A stretch of 64,000 nt of DNA from Roridomyces roridus (GCA_029378245.1 JARKIF010000031.1:434001-498000), one strand, 5' to 3'; shown: positions 19,627 through 32,221, numbered from the stretch's first letter. Notes: generated by a model from the letters alone, not told the origin. Numbers and translations: made by a program.

Positions 19627-20806
19627 CTAGACCATAAAGCTGAGCGGCCCAGTCGAGGGCGGACGTGATTGTGAATTTGTGTGATAATGCGGGTGAGGAA
19701 GGGGTGCGCGGCGGACGGGCACGGGGTTGGATTTGGATTTGGAGTTGGAGTTGGAGTTTGAGAAGGAGAAGGCACGGAGAAGATGATGGAAGCGGCTCCC
19801 GTACGTCTTGGAGCCATGCATGGGTCCGGGGGCCTGCTGCTCGACATCGTGCATCATGTCGACCATTTCCACCGATGCATTGGGTGGGTACTTGTGGATT
19901 TGAGGCGGGATGGCAGGGATTGAGCGAGGAGGAGGCGTGCGTGGGCATGGGCTTGGGCTCGTGCCCGTAGACTCGGGCGAGGACGGCTCGAGACTTGGGA
20001 CGGAAGCGGTGGATGATGTGGATCGTTGCCGATGATGCCGGTGCACGGGACGAGGCACGGTCAAGAGTGGGGCTGCCTGCCATTTTTCTGGCGAGGCATT
20101 TTGCAACCCCGTTTGACCCGCAGCGCGCATGATCCCCGCGTAGTGCGTCAGCACATCCTTCTCCCGGATAGCCAGCTGCCAATCCAGCACGCTGAGAAAC
20201 TCGCGTTCGATGCGCCCGATGTCGTTCTTGCTGAAAACACCGGAGCAAATCGACCAGTGCACGTTCTTGAGCGGGCTATCCTGGGTGTACTTGGAGGCAC
20301 AGATCAGCGCGCCGAGAAAGGCGCGTTCAAACGCGTATTGCGGCTCTGAAATGCACAGATAGGACCGCACGCGAGCGATGTAGGCCAGGGCGACGAGGAT
20401 GGTCGCCACGGGAACTTGGGCGCGAGAGAGGACGGTGGATGCGAAGGCTGTGAGGGCGGATGAAGGAAGGGTGGGACGGCCCCGTGGGTAAGCACGCGAG
20501 GCAGTGAGGGCGTGTTCTACGGTCTCCTTCACGCATTCGACAACATATTCTGATGATTGCCAGTGGATGAGTCGGAGTGCAAGAAGGAAGACTCAATGAC
20601 GCACCAATCAACGATGGAGAGAGCTTTAGGTCGAGGAGCTGCAGCAGCTCTGGAGAGTGTCTCAACGAATCGACAAGGGAAGCCGGGTGCACTGGACTGC
20701 CGGATTCACTGCTGATTGCGCTCGAGGTGCTGTAGTCTGAAGAAGATGAGGATGAGGAGGAGTCTGAATCGGAGCCAGATGGGAGCTTGGCACTCCGAAC
20801 GAGCAT
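19627..20806 (-). CDS. PHO80/Pcl-like cyclin
   Basis: Exon 1 20806-20605, intron 20604-20550 (GTGCGT, CAG), exon 2 20549-19627; 374 residues. A Ser-rich head precedes HPASLVDSLRHSPELLQLLD. The cyclin box follows: VATILVALAYIARV, YAFERAFLGALICASKYTQD, VHWSICSGVFSKNDIGRIER, FLSVLDWQLAIREKDVLTHY. This is the pattern of PHO80/PCL cyclins, which activate a Pho85-type kinase in phosphate sensing, morphogenesis or cell-cycle control. The C-terminal ~150 residues are low-complexity (Pro/Ser/Asn) and likely disordered. The exact partner and pathway are not visible in the sequence. Confidence 0.85.
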
Positions 20807-22173
20807 TGCGACGGTGGGGAGCGAGGTGGGTGCATTGGCTTTTTATACGCGATTGTCTTTGTCCGTTTTGGAAACAGAAGAAGACCCGTGTAGGCTGTGC
20901 ATCAAAGCGCGGCTTGACAAATGGATGATGCGTATCAACGGCAACTGCGGATCGCCTTGTTGAACTCGGTCCAGCTTCACTTTTGTGACATGCTTTTGTT
21001 CTCTGAAGGACCTGGCTTAGTCGCAACAACGACTTTACTTCGAGTACCACTGGTCTTTCGTGCAGCGCGTCCAAAAATTTCCCCGTATTAAACCGGAGTC
21101 CTGACAAATTCGTGATCTCGTCGATGCCACACGTTTACCACACGCCGCGACGTTCCATTCGAAAGGACTCTGGGTGAGTGTCACGTAATTTTGGTTCAAA
21201 ATTCTACCCTCCCTTCATCCCTCCTGGCAACAGCGTACTCAATCAATGTCTTACTGCCGCATTTCCACTGCCAATTATCCTGCAATAATGCGGCAATATA
21301 GATTGAAATGTAGGTTCTGTCCGCACGCAAGCTGCATTGATCGGCACCGCTCGGTCAGCCAATTCTCGAGTTCCGTGTTTCTTCAGAGTTAACCCATTGA
21401 ATAGGACAACTGCCATGGCCGTGGGTAGTCCGGACTGAACCGAATGACAAACTCAAGTCCGCTTGTTCCGAAAACAGGTCTGCTACTTAATTACTTCCAA
21501 ATTTACCCCACTGTACGCGCGGACTTGAACGGATTTTATCGGACACAGCCACTGATACAAGAGCTGCGGAAGCAGCTCCTTGAGTTGTTTCAGGTTGGAT
21601 TTTGCTTGGGTAAGAGCCTCCCCGAGCCCCGAGCTCCAGAACGAGGCAATGGATAGCTATCTGCCCCATGCTGATGACGCCGTTCTGAATTCAAACACAA
21701 CAGCGGAACACGCAGTATTTACTGATGTTCTGCGTCGCTGCATTCATCAACAGGCCCTTTAGACTCGTCTCGAGTCTCCACTGGATCTCCCGAGGCCAGT
21801 CTCGGGCTGACTACCGGACTGCGGATTACGGCGCGTGGCGGCGGGCTTAGAGTCGGACCAAGATGTGTATTCAAATGTTCAACACCACTCCACATGTCGT
21901 ACTGATGCCTGCTTCTGGGATCATGGTCTATGAGGAACACGATGATATACATAGCTTCTGCTTCTGTCCCGGACTTCTTCGATTTATCGTTCAAACTTCT
22001 CACCCGTTCGTCGGCGTGAGTCCGCGGCGGCGTTGCTCCGGATTTGTGAAATTTTGGATCCAACCTTCGGTGCTGCCGTGAAAAAACCGTCGTTGTGTCT
22101 CGGAGTCGAAGATCTTGGAGACCTGAAGGACATAAACGGAGGGCGTTGTTAAAGAATTGGAACATATCTATAG
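20807..22173. other. Gene-poor interval
   Basis: No supported gene. 20807-21100 should hold the promoter of the cyclin. Small frames at 21444-21656 and 21719-22270 have no recognisable domain and no paralogue in the window. I see no repeats with clear boundaries. Confidence 0.4.
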
Positions 22174-22275
22174 TGGACGTGGCGTGGAGGAAGGCGGATG
22201 ACAAGCGAGAGGAATACATATCAGCGGGCGGACTTTGAGATAGAGACAGGATTTTATGCATTTGATTCAATCTAG
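22174..22275 (+). pseudogene. Orphan last exon of an E-type F-box gene
   Basis: Starts after a TAG acceptor-like site and reads TGGACGTGGCGTGGAGGAAG, nearly the last exon of the gene at 16381-17668, through GACTTTGAGATAGAGAC to an ATCTAG end at 22275. A few inserted bases disturb the frame. The upstream exons are absent. Confidence 0.6.
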
Positions 22276-22331
22276 GGACGTACGTCCAAGATTCCCTTCC
22301 CTACAAATCACCCGAATGTCACTCATCATAG

Positions 22332-23656
22332 TCAAACAGAAAGTCCCGCGAGTTTGAGAAATTTCTCTTTGCAAATGTTCACCCATTGCTTATTGTTGTC
22401 ACCCTTTTGCCACGCTGAATCCACTACAGACAGATGAATTAGTGTCAGAGGACAATATAGTATTCAAAAGAGCTTCAGACCTATGCAGAAAAATTTGAGA
22501 CTTGGACAGACTTTTGTCCACTTCTTTATCGCAGCCCGCACGTCACTTTGCGGCGGCGCAGGGCCCGTGTCCTGTGTTGCTGCTAGGAAAACCAAGCGTT
22601 CGAACGGTTTCAGAGATAGGGTGAGGTTCTCAAGAACTGGCTGGATTTGCTGGCATTGAGTTGGCGAGCCAAACCTGAAAAACACACACAGTGAACACTC
22701 ACGGCATGTATCGATGTTGAGCTTCGCACTCGAAGACTCGTGATATAGGGCATTCGCGAGGATAGAGCTCGGAGGCTTTCCCGCAGAGTGGTGAGGCCCT
22801 CTTGACTATCCAACTCATCATAGTCATTTGACAGAGTGAACAGGCGATTGGGGTCCGTCAGCGATCTCAACGATTCCACGATCTGCTCCGTTTCCAAGGC
22901 ATCCCATCCCCACACAGAAACATGAGCTCGTTTCAGCCTCTCCGTGAGGATATACGAGAGAAAAATGGAGGTTCCCTCGTAATGCCGGAGCTTCGGGAGT
23001 CGCAGACGTGACGCCGGTGGGGGGTGAGTGTCGCGAAATGCGACCCAAATGCGGAGATGAGTGAGATTCGGATGGCGAGTCAGAAAGTGCATGATGGGTG
23101 CGTGGTTTTTCTCATCGATGGACGCGACTACCAGGCGACAGGAAGAGAGATGGGGGAAGTTGAGGTTCGCCATTCCAGAGCACATAGATGAAAGACCTTG
23201 GGGGTGATCAAGCAATGCAAGGCTTTCGGTGTAGTCAAGCAAGCTGAGATCCTCCAGGTTCAGCATCAACTTGATGGTGTTCAATATCTTCCCATAGTTG
23301 GCTTCTTCCCGCTCACGGTCCCTGCAAACCTGGATCAACTTCGGTCACTGGAGGCGAAACTTGACTTACGGATTGTTAAACATGACCGCCATCTCTCGAG
23401 TAGCGCCGGCGCGCTCGGGATTTTGAATCATCGAAAGACAAAAAGCGGCGATGGAATCTGTATCCAATGTCTCCGTCTCGATGCAAACACTCCGGTTGAC
23501 GATCGGGAGGGACAGTGCGTGGAAGAGTTTGGAGGTGCGACAGAAGACCGCCTGATCAGCCAGCGGGGCAAACTGAATAATCTGAGAGAGGACTTCGTTT
23601 GGGAGCCATCGAGTGATCTGCATACGGGCCCTGTGGCCGTTGCGTGTCAAGACCAT
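22332..23656 (-). CDS. F-box protein, family member F
   Basis: Exons on the minus strand: 23656-23370, 23321-22703, 22640-22481, 22423-22332; 385 residues, phases 2, 0, 1, all GT donors (intron 1 GTAAGT). F-box: RMQITRWLPNEVLSQIIQ and CRTSKLFHALSLPIVN. The middle holds HFLTRHPNLTHLRIW, RLPKLRHYEGTS and WGWDALETEQIVESLRSLTD. The end is VDSAWQKGDNNKQWVNI. Members D and B are its nearest relatives. Likely SCF substrate adaptor, target unknown. The start ATG is in a CCATGG context. Confidence 0.8.
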
Positions 23657-24961
23657 GGTGGTCGAGAGCAAGAGCTGCCAATCAAAAAATACAGTGCCCG
23701 TCACCACATCACGGTTCCTGATTTGGCAGGGATGTTTATCAAATCTTCGACCACTAATTACATTTTAGTCCGAGGTTCAATGGACTCAAAAACTGTTGGA
23801 AACATATCTAAGGAGGCCCAAGAACATACCCTGTGGCCCTCAGGTCCATCAGACAACATTTTGTTTTTTCGCGATGGAAAAAGTGAAACAAACCCTAATG
23901 ATCCGATCAATTACTGCCAAGCTGTCGGTTTGATCCGATCAATTTAGGGTTACGCTTACGTGCCACTCGGCTCGGCGGCTGATGTCAACCCGGTGGCCCT
24001 TCCATATTGGCTGGCAGGACTTTCCAGGGTCAAAGGGGATGCCCTGGAACAGCATATCTGGTGAATTGGAGGTTAACCCGGGCCAGACAACCCCAAAAAC
24101 AGCAGTTGAAATTTTTTTCGGACCTCGAAAAAGTGAAACACCGTGGGAAAAAATGAGATCAGGGTCTCAATCGCATTCTTTTGGTCTGTTTCCTTCCAAA
24201 AATAAATACGAGAAAATGCACAAAAATTTCCTTGATGGTGAATGACAGGTGTCGGAGAAGTGCCGACTGGCACTGTACACAGCGACAAAGCAAGCACACC
24301 GCTTCGCAAAAAGGCGGCCCATCAAAAACACCGAACACCGATAGACTTGCTCTTCAACGTTCAAACTTCAACCTCGAGCTCCTCTCAAGGAGATTCCTCT
24401 AATGCGTCATCCAATGTCTGGATCCGACAATCCGCACAAAGTACTTAGTCACACTCACTTCATGTGCTGCTACGCAGTACTTACATTATCCGTTCTTTAA
24501 CGAAATGGCTCTCGATTCTTTATCCAACTGTCAAATTGTTTGTTTTCATCCCCAAATGGACTTTCTCATTATGCTCATCTCCCTCGTTGAAGGGCCCTTC
24601 TACAGCTTTCTTACAGCTTTTGAAATGCTTCTTTTCCTCCTATCGACTGCTGCCGCCCACGGCCACAGCTTTCTTGACAGATCGCAGCTGATATCACGGA
24701 ACAGCAGTGGAGCAACGATTTGCTGGGAGATGACGCGTCGCCGGCACATGCACATATGTATAGAGAGCCTGGGGCCTGTCGGTTCGCCCACTTTCCCTCC
24801 TACTCATTCCAGCCTGCTACTGTACCTACTGCTACTCATTATTGGTCATTGGGATCCCGAAAATTCATCAAGCTGCTGCTCGGATACTCTCAAGTTTTGT
24901 CTCAATTGTCCTCAAGCCGGCTGCTTGGCGAACGTCAAACCCCCTCATCGGACAACCCACC
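23657..24961. other. Gene-poor interval with a palindrome
   Basis: No supported gene until 24962. At 23891-23951 AACCCTAATGATCCGATCAA faces TTGATCCGATCAATTTAGGG, an imperfect inverted repeat around 19 bp. Near 24752 a TATAGAG-like box precedes the frame at 24962. Confidence 0.4.
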
Positions 24962-25306
24962 ATGGCATCCCACAACTTTCCGTCGTTAAAGCCTCTGTTG
25001 CTCCCCGATATTCAGACCGGCCTTGCTCAAGTCGAAGATTTTGACCTCGGTCAGGACAAATTCGGGCGTCGCGTCTCCAGCTACACAGGAACATTGCCGT
25101 CTGCGAGCCTCACGTCCCAATGGTCACGCGCACTCGCCGAATCTCTACGCGCTTTCAAGTTTCAACTGCTCAGCTTGGGGTGGGTCGACGGGATACCTAG
25201 AAATGATGGTGCCACGGTGCGTGCTGCTGTTCCCACTCGTTTGATCACAGACTTACCTGGCCCGAGATCCAACCCCGTTGTGCGCCGGCCTCAGGCTCTG
25301 TCCTGA
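24962..25306 (+). CDS. Small hypothetical protein
   Basis: An ATG in a good context (CCACCATGG) opens a 114-residue frame beginning MASHNFPSLKPLLLPDIQTG. A GTGCGT donor-like site at about 25216 suggests an intron and a different 3' end, so the stop at 25306 is uncertain. I do not recognise a family, there is no paralogue in the window, and no signal peptide or membrane segment is seen. Confidence 0.3.
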   Translation: MASHNFPSLKPLLLPDIQTGLAQVEDFDLGQDKFGRRVSSYTGTLPSASLTSQWSRALAESLRAFKFQLLSLGWVDGIPRNDGATVRAAVPTRLITDLPGPRSNPVVRRPQALS

Positions 25307-26038
25307 CTCAGGACAGAAACTCCTGAGGTGTACTCGGCCTCTTTGATCTCGGTGGATTCACCAGTCTGCGGTCTCCCTTCAAGCCAAGCCCGGCGCCATG
25401 TTGGCGCCATGTCCTCCTATCCAGCTGAACCAGCTCTGAGCCGCGAACCTCAATGCGTCCCCCGGATGTGCCTTCACGCTCCCGACACTCGATCCCCACG
25501 GGACGTGTTATGCTGATATCGCGCTGGAATGGCTCTTCCAAGCTTCAACGTTCAACTGCTTCAATATTGTCCTATATTTATCCTGGATGTTTCCCGCCCG
25601 GCCGACACCTAGCCTTCTCTGCAGCCATTCACCGCTCGTCGGCGTCCCGAACGTCAGATCCCCCCAGCTTATAATTATGAAGATCTTACCCTGCCGTTTG
25701 TTCAACTTGGCCAACACTCATGTAATTGGTTTCAACGTACTTAGTCCCATGTGCACATAGTCGGAATTCATTTGTTTCAACATCCCGGCTTGCCATTGCA
25801 TGATCTCCGGAGCGAAGCGAAGGAACGTCTTGTAAGTAATTAGCATTTTGAATTCCGCCACATCGAGTTCACGAGCTTAGAAATCAGACATGCTCACCAT
25901 ACGAATATTATATTCTCAGGATTTCATGACAACCTTGAACCAAATGCTTTTGGGATATTCGGCATGGCGGCACCGCCCGGCATTCCAATCACCGTGGCTT
26001 TGTATGTACTTGTTTGACGTCTCTTGCTTTCGACCGCC
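25307..26038. other. Intergenic before F-box member G
   Basis: No gene supported. Weak resemblance to other repeats only. It should include the promoter of the gene that starts at 26039. Confidence 0.4.
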
Positions 26039-27353
26039 ATGGTCCTGACCCGCAGCGGCCACAAGGACCGCATGCAGATTACTCGATGGCTCCCCAACGA
26101 GGTCCTCACACACATCATACAACTCGCCCCGCGGTCCAGCCAGGCGATCCTCTCGCGCGCCTCCAAACTCTTTCACGCGTTGTCCCTGCCCATCGTCCAC
26201 CGAACAATCTTCCTTGACACGTCCAAATTGGACACCACCGTCATCGTTGCTTTTTGTGACTCTATCACCAGAAATCCTGAGCGCGCGGCTGCCACTCGGA
26301 ATCTTACAATCCTGTTCAGGAACCCGTACGTTCCGTCAGCCTGCAGGAGCGAACGCTGATCACGGATTTGTAGAAACCGCGACCAGGAACAGGCCAACTA
26401 TGGGCCAATATTGAATGTGATGAAGTTGATGGTGAAACTCGCGGATGTTGACCTGATGGATTGGCACGCCGAAGGCCTCTCACCCATGTGCTCTGGCGTC
26501 GCGGAGCTCACCTTCTCCGACCTCTCCGGCTATCGCGTAGGACTCAAATCCAGAGACAAGGGGAACGAACCATCTGTCCTATCCTTCCTCGCCCGCCATC
26601 CCAATATCACTCGTCTCCGTATTGGGTCTCCGTATTCCATGGAATCGGGCCCGCACCCGCATCGCGTCTACGATTCCCCAAACTTCAGCACTACGAGGGA
26701 AATTCTGGGTTCCTTGCATACATCTTGACGCAAAGCCTGCAACGAGCACGGGTGTGTATGTCGGGATCGAATGACTCGACCAACGACCGGATCGTTGAAA
26801 GGTTGAGGTCGCTCACGGGACCCAATAGCCCATTGATTCTCTCCGTTGATTACCACACCTTGGGTAGTCAAGCAGGTCTCACGGTACTGCGGGAAAGCCT
26901 CCGGGCTCTATCGTCGAGCATACCGTATTTAATCAGTCTTCAAGTCCGAAGCCCCTCACTCATTGATGCCGTGAGTCGTCCATCTGTCTTCTTCAACTTG
27001 CACGCTCATCGGTAAACCAATGCAGCGCTTTATTGAGAGCATCACCGTGTCTCTAAAACCGTTCAAACGCCTGCGCTGTCTAACCGCAACACATACACGC
27101 CAGGGCGACCTTGCACCGCAGGACCATGACGCCAATCATGCCGCTTGGCGGCTTGCTTTGGAAAACTGGGCTACTATCTGTCCAAGCCTTAGACTTTGTT
27201 GCATAGGTCCGAAGCTATTCCAAACTGGATTATACCTTGCCACTGATTCTTGTGTTTGTAGTGGATTTAGCGTGGATCAAGCCCGGCGAGGAGTGGGTAG
27301 AAATCGACAAAGCACGTTTCACAAGATCCTCTGCGCTCGAGTTCGATAACTAG
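26039..27353 (+). pseudogene. F-box family member G with one frameshift
   Basis: Exons 26039-26325, 26374-26970, 27026-27206 and 27262-27353 match the family layout. Intron 1 has a GTACGT donor. Exon 1 is intact (RMQITRWLPNEVLTHIIQ, SRASKLFHALSLPIVH). Exon 2 is one base short of the expected length. Compared with member B, a base is missing near 26629, between the LRI and the SPYS/VSVFHGIGP parts, and the frame then ends at 26728. Everything downstream (RLRFPKLQHYEG, LRSLTGPN, VDLAWIKPGEEWVEI) is still readable in the other frame. It is therefore either a very young pseudogene or a sequencing error. Confidence 0.75.
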
Positions 27354-27960
27354 TACATCACAGCTACAGTAAGTTCAGGTGATTTGTAGACAGGGAAGGG
27401 AATCTTGGATTTTTGACGCGCCTCAATGCAATTCTCGGCTTTTCGTTGCCCGATTACAACGAGGGATTGATTGATCAACAGCAAGAGCTACAGACTACAC
27501 CATGCAAGGAATACGGAGACGTCGTGGAACTCTTATTCTGACGGTCTGGAGGAGACACCCTCCCGACTCGTGCCTCTCACTGAACGAGGGAGAAGCCGGC
27601 GCTGCGCTAGACAACCATACTTGAACAGAAGGAGAGAGACGGAAGGAGCGGCTGTTGCCTTTCATTATGTTTTTTCCTGCAATCCACATAATCCAATGTG
27701 GTTCTCTACGCTTTCAGGCAAGTCCTTCAAAAGGACCTCGCTTCTCTTCGTACTGAGCGCGAGCCTTCTCCTCGATCTGCAACTTGTGAGCAATAAATCG
27801 AGTATCTTCCCGACGAGCGACGCACCGACGCAGATTCAATAAATTCAGTCTCACTCCAATACTCTTGCGTATAGTGGTGGGCCACAAACACTTCACCGAC
27901 CATCAAGCTCACAAGCGCAGACACCTCACCCACTGAAAGCGTCCAAATTCGACTTCTACA
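27354..27960. other. Intergenic with F-box 3' flank remnants
   Basis: The segment near 27390-27430 (GGGAATCTTGGATTTTTGAC) repeats text near 12455 and downstream of member F, showing that the duplications included 3' flanks. No gene seen. Confidence 0.45.
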
Positions 27961-28252
27961 TCACGCCACCATTGACACCGCGCCGTTCCCGGGGGGAAGA
28001 ATTTCGATCGTCTTGAAGAGGGATGTCGGAGAGGGACGGACGATGGCGCATGCAGTCAGAGAGCAAGATTTGAGACTTTCCATGTCATCCGCAAGGTATC
28101 CGACCATGAGATCGATCAGCTCTGCGACTGCCATGGTGGTCACACTGCATCATGATCCTTACGCCGCCCTCATCATTCGGAAATGCGGCATTTGCAGAGG
28201 CAGTCCTGCGTATCGAAGAGAACACGCCGCGCGCCGGACATCCGGACGACAT
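27961..28252 (-). pseudogene. Two F-box N-terminal remnants
   Basis: 28252-28195 on the minus strand (MSSGCPARGVFSSIRRTASA) is the first ~20 codons of the 522-residue family whose intact copy starts at 32221. 28143-27961 encodes another F-box head, AELIDLMVGYLADDMESLKS then CSLTACAIVRPS, typical of Agaricomycete F-box-like proteins, ending at a stop without a downstream LRR part. Both are truncated. Confidence 0.55.
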
Positions 28253-28399
28253 GAACCCGAGATGAAGCTTTGAAGGAAGACGACAAGCCAGTTGTTTGTT
28301 CCGAGTCACTGCCACACCATCATCATCACATAGCACAAACACCCCTCTTCTTCCTTCCCCGTCATCGACATCTTGGAGACACTTGCCACTGGGACATAA

Positions 28400-30049
28400 A
28401 TGGCTTCAGACAAGTACGCACTTGATCATGTATTTACTGCAGAATGCTTATTCCTCACTTGCAAGGATTTCTCGAATCCAATCTCCGCCTTTCCTAGAGA
28501 TCGTCACTTCCTGTAAAACGGGCTCCTTTCCGACTCCGAAGCTTCACTTGCCCGCAGATGGCTTGTCGTGGCGGAACGCGATGCTATTGTTGAACAAGGG
28601 CTTGTGCAGATCTACCGCGTGGCCCTTGCGCCTCATAAACGCCTACCCAACGAACTCCTGCGGGAAATCTTCATCCTCTCCGCAATCGAAGTCGCCGGAG
28701 AATCTTTTTTGCCACTGTCCACCTACCTAAATGACCTGGTAGACCCCCGATACTACAGCCGCCCCCAAGATATCCGTATCTGTCTCACACGCGTCTCGTC
28801 TCACTGGCGGGCTGTTGCTCTTGAAACGCACGAGCTTTGGGCGGAGGTGAAGTTGGACTACACCTCAGACTCTGATCTCATCGACCGACTGCTCACTGTT
28901 CTCGACACCTGGTTTTCTCGGAGCGGAAACTTGCCCCTTTCCCTGACGATCACCGGCGGAGCTCTCGGCAACCCGAACGCCCAGCTGACTGAACGGCTCG
29001 TCCGATATTCACAACGGCTCCGGTATCTCGACGTTGAACGTGATGTTCCGTTGAAGGATTTCCTCCACCAGCCTCCGGGTTCTTTTGACCAGCTAGAGTC
29101 TCTATCTCTCGGTGGCACTCACCCTGATGGCTTCTGGCTCCCTGAAGTTGGATACGCCACCGTCTTTGGTGGTGCCCCCCGCCTGCGTAGTATCGCATTG
29201 TACCAGGTGTATGGTGCTGAACGGATGCAAAACCTTCCCTGGCACCAGCTACAGCATTTGAATTTCGAATGCTCGACCAGGGCTGGCGAGTTTTATGTGT
29301 TCCTCAAAGAATGCAGCGGGCTGATGAGTGCCAAAATCAGTCTACTCTGCATCTGGAAGCAGGAGTTTCTGGGTCACGAGATTGTATACGCATTTCCCCA
29401 TCTCCGACACCTGGCGTTGGTGGCATGCGATGAGGACCAAGCTATCCTATTCCTCAATACCCTCTCACTCCCCTCACTATCTAGCCTGCGGATCGAGGCG
29501 AGCAATCGTCTTGATGTCGAGATCCCGGGGTGGACTGTGTCCTTCCCCATACTAAGGAAGCTCAGCGTCATATTGAATGTCTTGCAGGACACCTCGCGAT
29601 GGATACGCTTTTGGACCACAGTGGAAGAGCTGTATCTTCCTGAAGGCTCCTTAACTGCATCGCTTTCGGACGGGATGGCCGCAGGAAAGCATCTTCCCAA
29701 CGCGAACTTGCTGGTGTTGCATGAGGTTGATATCCCTGCATTTATAACGATGCTGGAGGCCCGCCTCGCCGATCCAAATTTATCAACAATCACTCATGTC
29801 GAGCTCCGAGTGGTGAAGCGATGGGATTTGCTTCCAGATGAAGTTGAGAGGTTAGTTGAGCTCATTGGACGCGGTGTCTTTGTTACCACTGCCCACGATT
29901 ATGGGGAGGAACTTCCGGGTCGGACGTCGGTACGTTCAAATTCCAGGCAAAAGTCGATAAGGCCGAGCTGACAACTTTGGCAGATAGAGGCAAAAGCCCT
30001 ATATCAGTACGAAAGCCATTTAGGTCTTTTTGCAGCCCTCGAGCACTAA
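28400..30049 (+). CDS. F-box-like/LRR protein
   Basis: The main exon (28558-29929) encodes WLVVAERDAIVEQG, then the F-box LPNELLREIFILSAIEV and TRVSSHWRAVALETHELWAE, followed by LRR-like repeats. The last intron 29930-29983 (GTACGT, CAG) leads to a 22-codon exon ending at 30049. There is no in-frame ATG upstream because a TAA lies at 28513-28515. A 14-bp first exon at 28400-28413 (MASDK) joined by a 144-bp intron restores the frame and gives 483 residues; that first exon is inferred. A decayed copy of its 5' part is at 32341-32720. Probable SCF adaptor. Confidence 0.65.
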
Positions 30050-30073
30050 CTAGTATAGCTACCAAATGGTGTC

Positions 30074-30382
30074 TTATACATAAATCCACGTACATCTTTG
30101 TTGGAAGATTTGGAGGCATCCGTCCTGGAATAGCTCTTTGAGCTCTAGATGGGTCAGCTGCGACCATGGGAGCGACAACCACGGCAACGGAAAGGACGCG
30201 AGAGAGACGCTGCGCAGTCCGGGAGCCTCCTGGAAGTCGTCGACGAAGAAATCGAGATGTGAAACGTTGACATTTACACAAGGTGATGTCCAAGCCTTGC
30301 AAGAACGGCATTTGCCCGGGGAGTAGTCCTCCGGAAATGGGTCGATCGTATGTGGGGAAAGATGGCAGGTCAAGGACCGCAA
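30074..30382 (-). pseudogene. Internal fragment of an F-box/LRR gene
   Basis: The minus strand reads VSHLDFFVDDFQEAPGLRSV then PLPWLSLPWSQLTHLELKEL, matching the LRR part of the 522-residue family (PLPWILLPWAQLTTLDI in the gene at 30595). Both ends are missing. It sits tail to tail with the gene at 28400. Confidence 0.55.
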
Positions 30383-30594
30383 GATTATTTCACGCGCCGC
30401 TCGTGTTTATAGACAGGGCATCGTGTTCGCCGTGAAAGGAGCTCGATTCAATAATATATGATATTTCCCTTTGTAACGGGCGGGTAGCGCTAGATCTAAG
30501 CAATCAAATTGCGGCTTGTGACAAGTATACCGTACCGAGCAGCAAAATGCTACTCTGAGTATCGGAGCCACCCTGCTGAATTTTACCCGTGTTT

Positions 30595-32221
30595 TCAATC
30601 CTCCCTCGGCTCCAGCGGGGAGCGAAGTAAAAGAGGATCGACCTGGAAAGAAACATCTACTTGAGAACGGGACTGTAAGACTATGCCACTGAGAACGCAC
30701 CCCTGGGATCCACTTTTGAGGACACCGAATGTTGATCCCGAGCCCATTGTCTTGGAGAACTTTCAATTTGTCTACGCCCTCGTCTAGCTCCGTGAGGCTG
30801 GGTTTGGGCCAAGAAGGGCTCTCCTGGCCCGCAATGACGAGTTCGAAAGACTCGAGCCTCGATGTCCCTTCGCCGCGGTCCTGGGACCGATACGCGAGCA
30901 CCTCCACCAGGTCGGTATACCGTATCTCGACAGCGACGCGACACGGATTGAGGGAGAGCGATTTAAGATTGGGTACGAAATCCGCGACCCGCGAGTCTAG
31001 TTGCTCGAGGAACACCTCCATTGAGAAGGTGTTCCAGTCGCTGTCCTGTATCTTCACGACTTCCAGCGTGGGCCCCGCAGCTCGGAGACATGCCATTGCG
31101 TCACTGAATGTAGGGTCGGAAATTGTGATGGACCGGAGTGAGCATGCAGAGCGCTGGATGAGGCCCACAAAGCACAACACTTCGTGGCTCGTGGGATCGG
31201 GCCAGCGCAGCCGTCTCCCGGGAAGAGCGAACTCGATGTGAGTCAGGGAGGGGAGTATAAGCTTCTGGAGCATGCCGACCTCCCGTTGGTATCTGTTGAA
31301 CTTGAGCGTGCGGAGGTGGGCGAGGCGGACCAGGGTCTCATCATCGAGATCGGATTCAGAGATTTTCGACAACGCCAGAACCTCGAGGCTCGCTGTCTGC
31401 CGCAGAACGGAGAGAAGTTGGACGTCCCAGACACGAACGATGTCGAGAGTTGTCAACTGAGCCCATGGGAGCAGAATCCAAGGCAGGGGGCACCTTATGA
31501 GAGTCACCTCGCGTAGGCGAGGGAGGCGCATGAAAGCCGTTATGGGGGTTATGGCATCATCATCGTGGTCACCCGCGTCCAATGTCACGACCGTGTAAAC
31601 GTTCAAGGACCGCAGAGCAGGAAGCTGGATATGGTCGTTCGGAAACGAACGGTCAGGGTCGATGGTGCATGTGAATGTGTGGACTTTGTGCATATAGGGA
31701 GAGAGGGAGGTGAGGATTCTGTTGTTGCTGTTGAATTCCCGTAGAGCTACCGTCAAGGGATGCGTGCCCGTGCGTGGTAGCCAGCATTCGAGGAGCTTTT
31801 CCGTCGATCCGAACGCGGTTCGCGTCTCGAAGAAAAAGTCGGACCAGATCGCCTGCAGAGACAGTGCAATTTCCCGCCATCTGCGACAGATGCTCGCCAA
31901 CAGCAACGGGCCGCAGGGAGGCACCCAGCCCGGGTCGCTTTGGACGTCGGGGTCATCCCCGCCTATCTGCGCGCCGGTAAAGTATTGAAGGAATATTTCG
32001 GCCGTGATTTCGACTGGGAGGTCGAGAACTGCGGGATAGATGACGCTTTGCAGCGCGTCCACGATTGTCTTCCGCTCTGCAGCCAGAATTGCGAGTCTGG
32101 CGTGGAGCCCGACCGTTTCAGCATCAATCTCGGCGATGCGAGAACGTAGAGCAGGGGGGGAGCTGGCAGAGGCAGCCGTGCGTATCGGCGAGGACACGCC
32201 GATCGGATATCCGGACGACAT
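30595..32221 (-). CDS. F-box-like/LRR protein, 522 residues
   Basis: Exon 1 32221-30701, intron 30700-30643 (GTGCGT donor, CAG acceptor), exon 2 30642-30595. Length and intron position equal those of the gene at 17797-19417. The N-terminal helix (LRSRIAEIDAETVGLHARL) is followed by YPAVLDLPVEITAEIF and CRRWREIALSLQAIW, then LRR-like strands. Without splicing the frame would run on to 30407 with a low-complexity tail unlike the paralogue, which is why the spliced end is preferred. It is divergently placed to the relic at 32341. Confidence 0.8.

Noticed and set aside
19665..19970. Plus-strand frame antisense to the cyclin C-terminus
   Set aside because: Low-complexity mirror of the cyclin's Pro/Asn-rich tail.
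21719..22270. 183-codon minus-strand frame
   Set aside because: It overlaps the plus-strand orphan exon at 22174, has no recognisable domain and has uneven codon use.
30407..30594. Unspliced extension of the 522-residue F-box protein to 604 residues
   Set aside because: The paralogue at 17797 has an intron at the same place and equal length after splicing; the extension has no counterpart.
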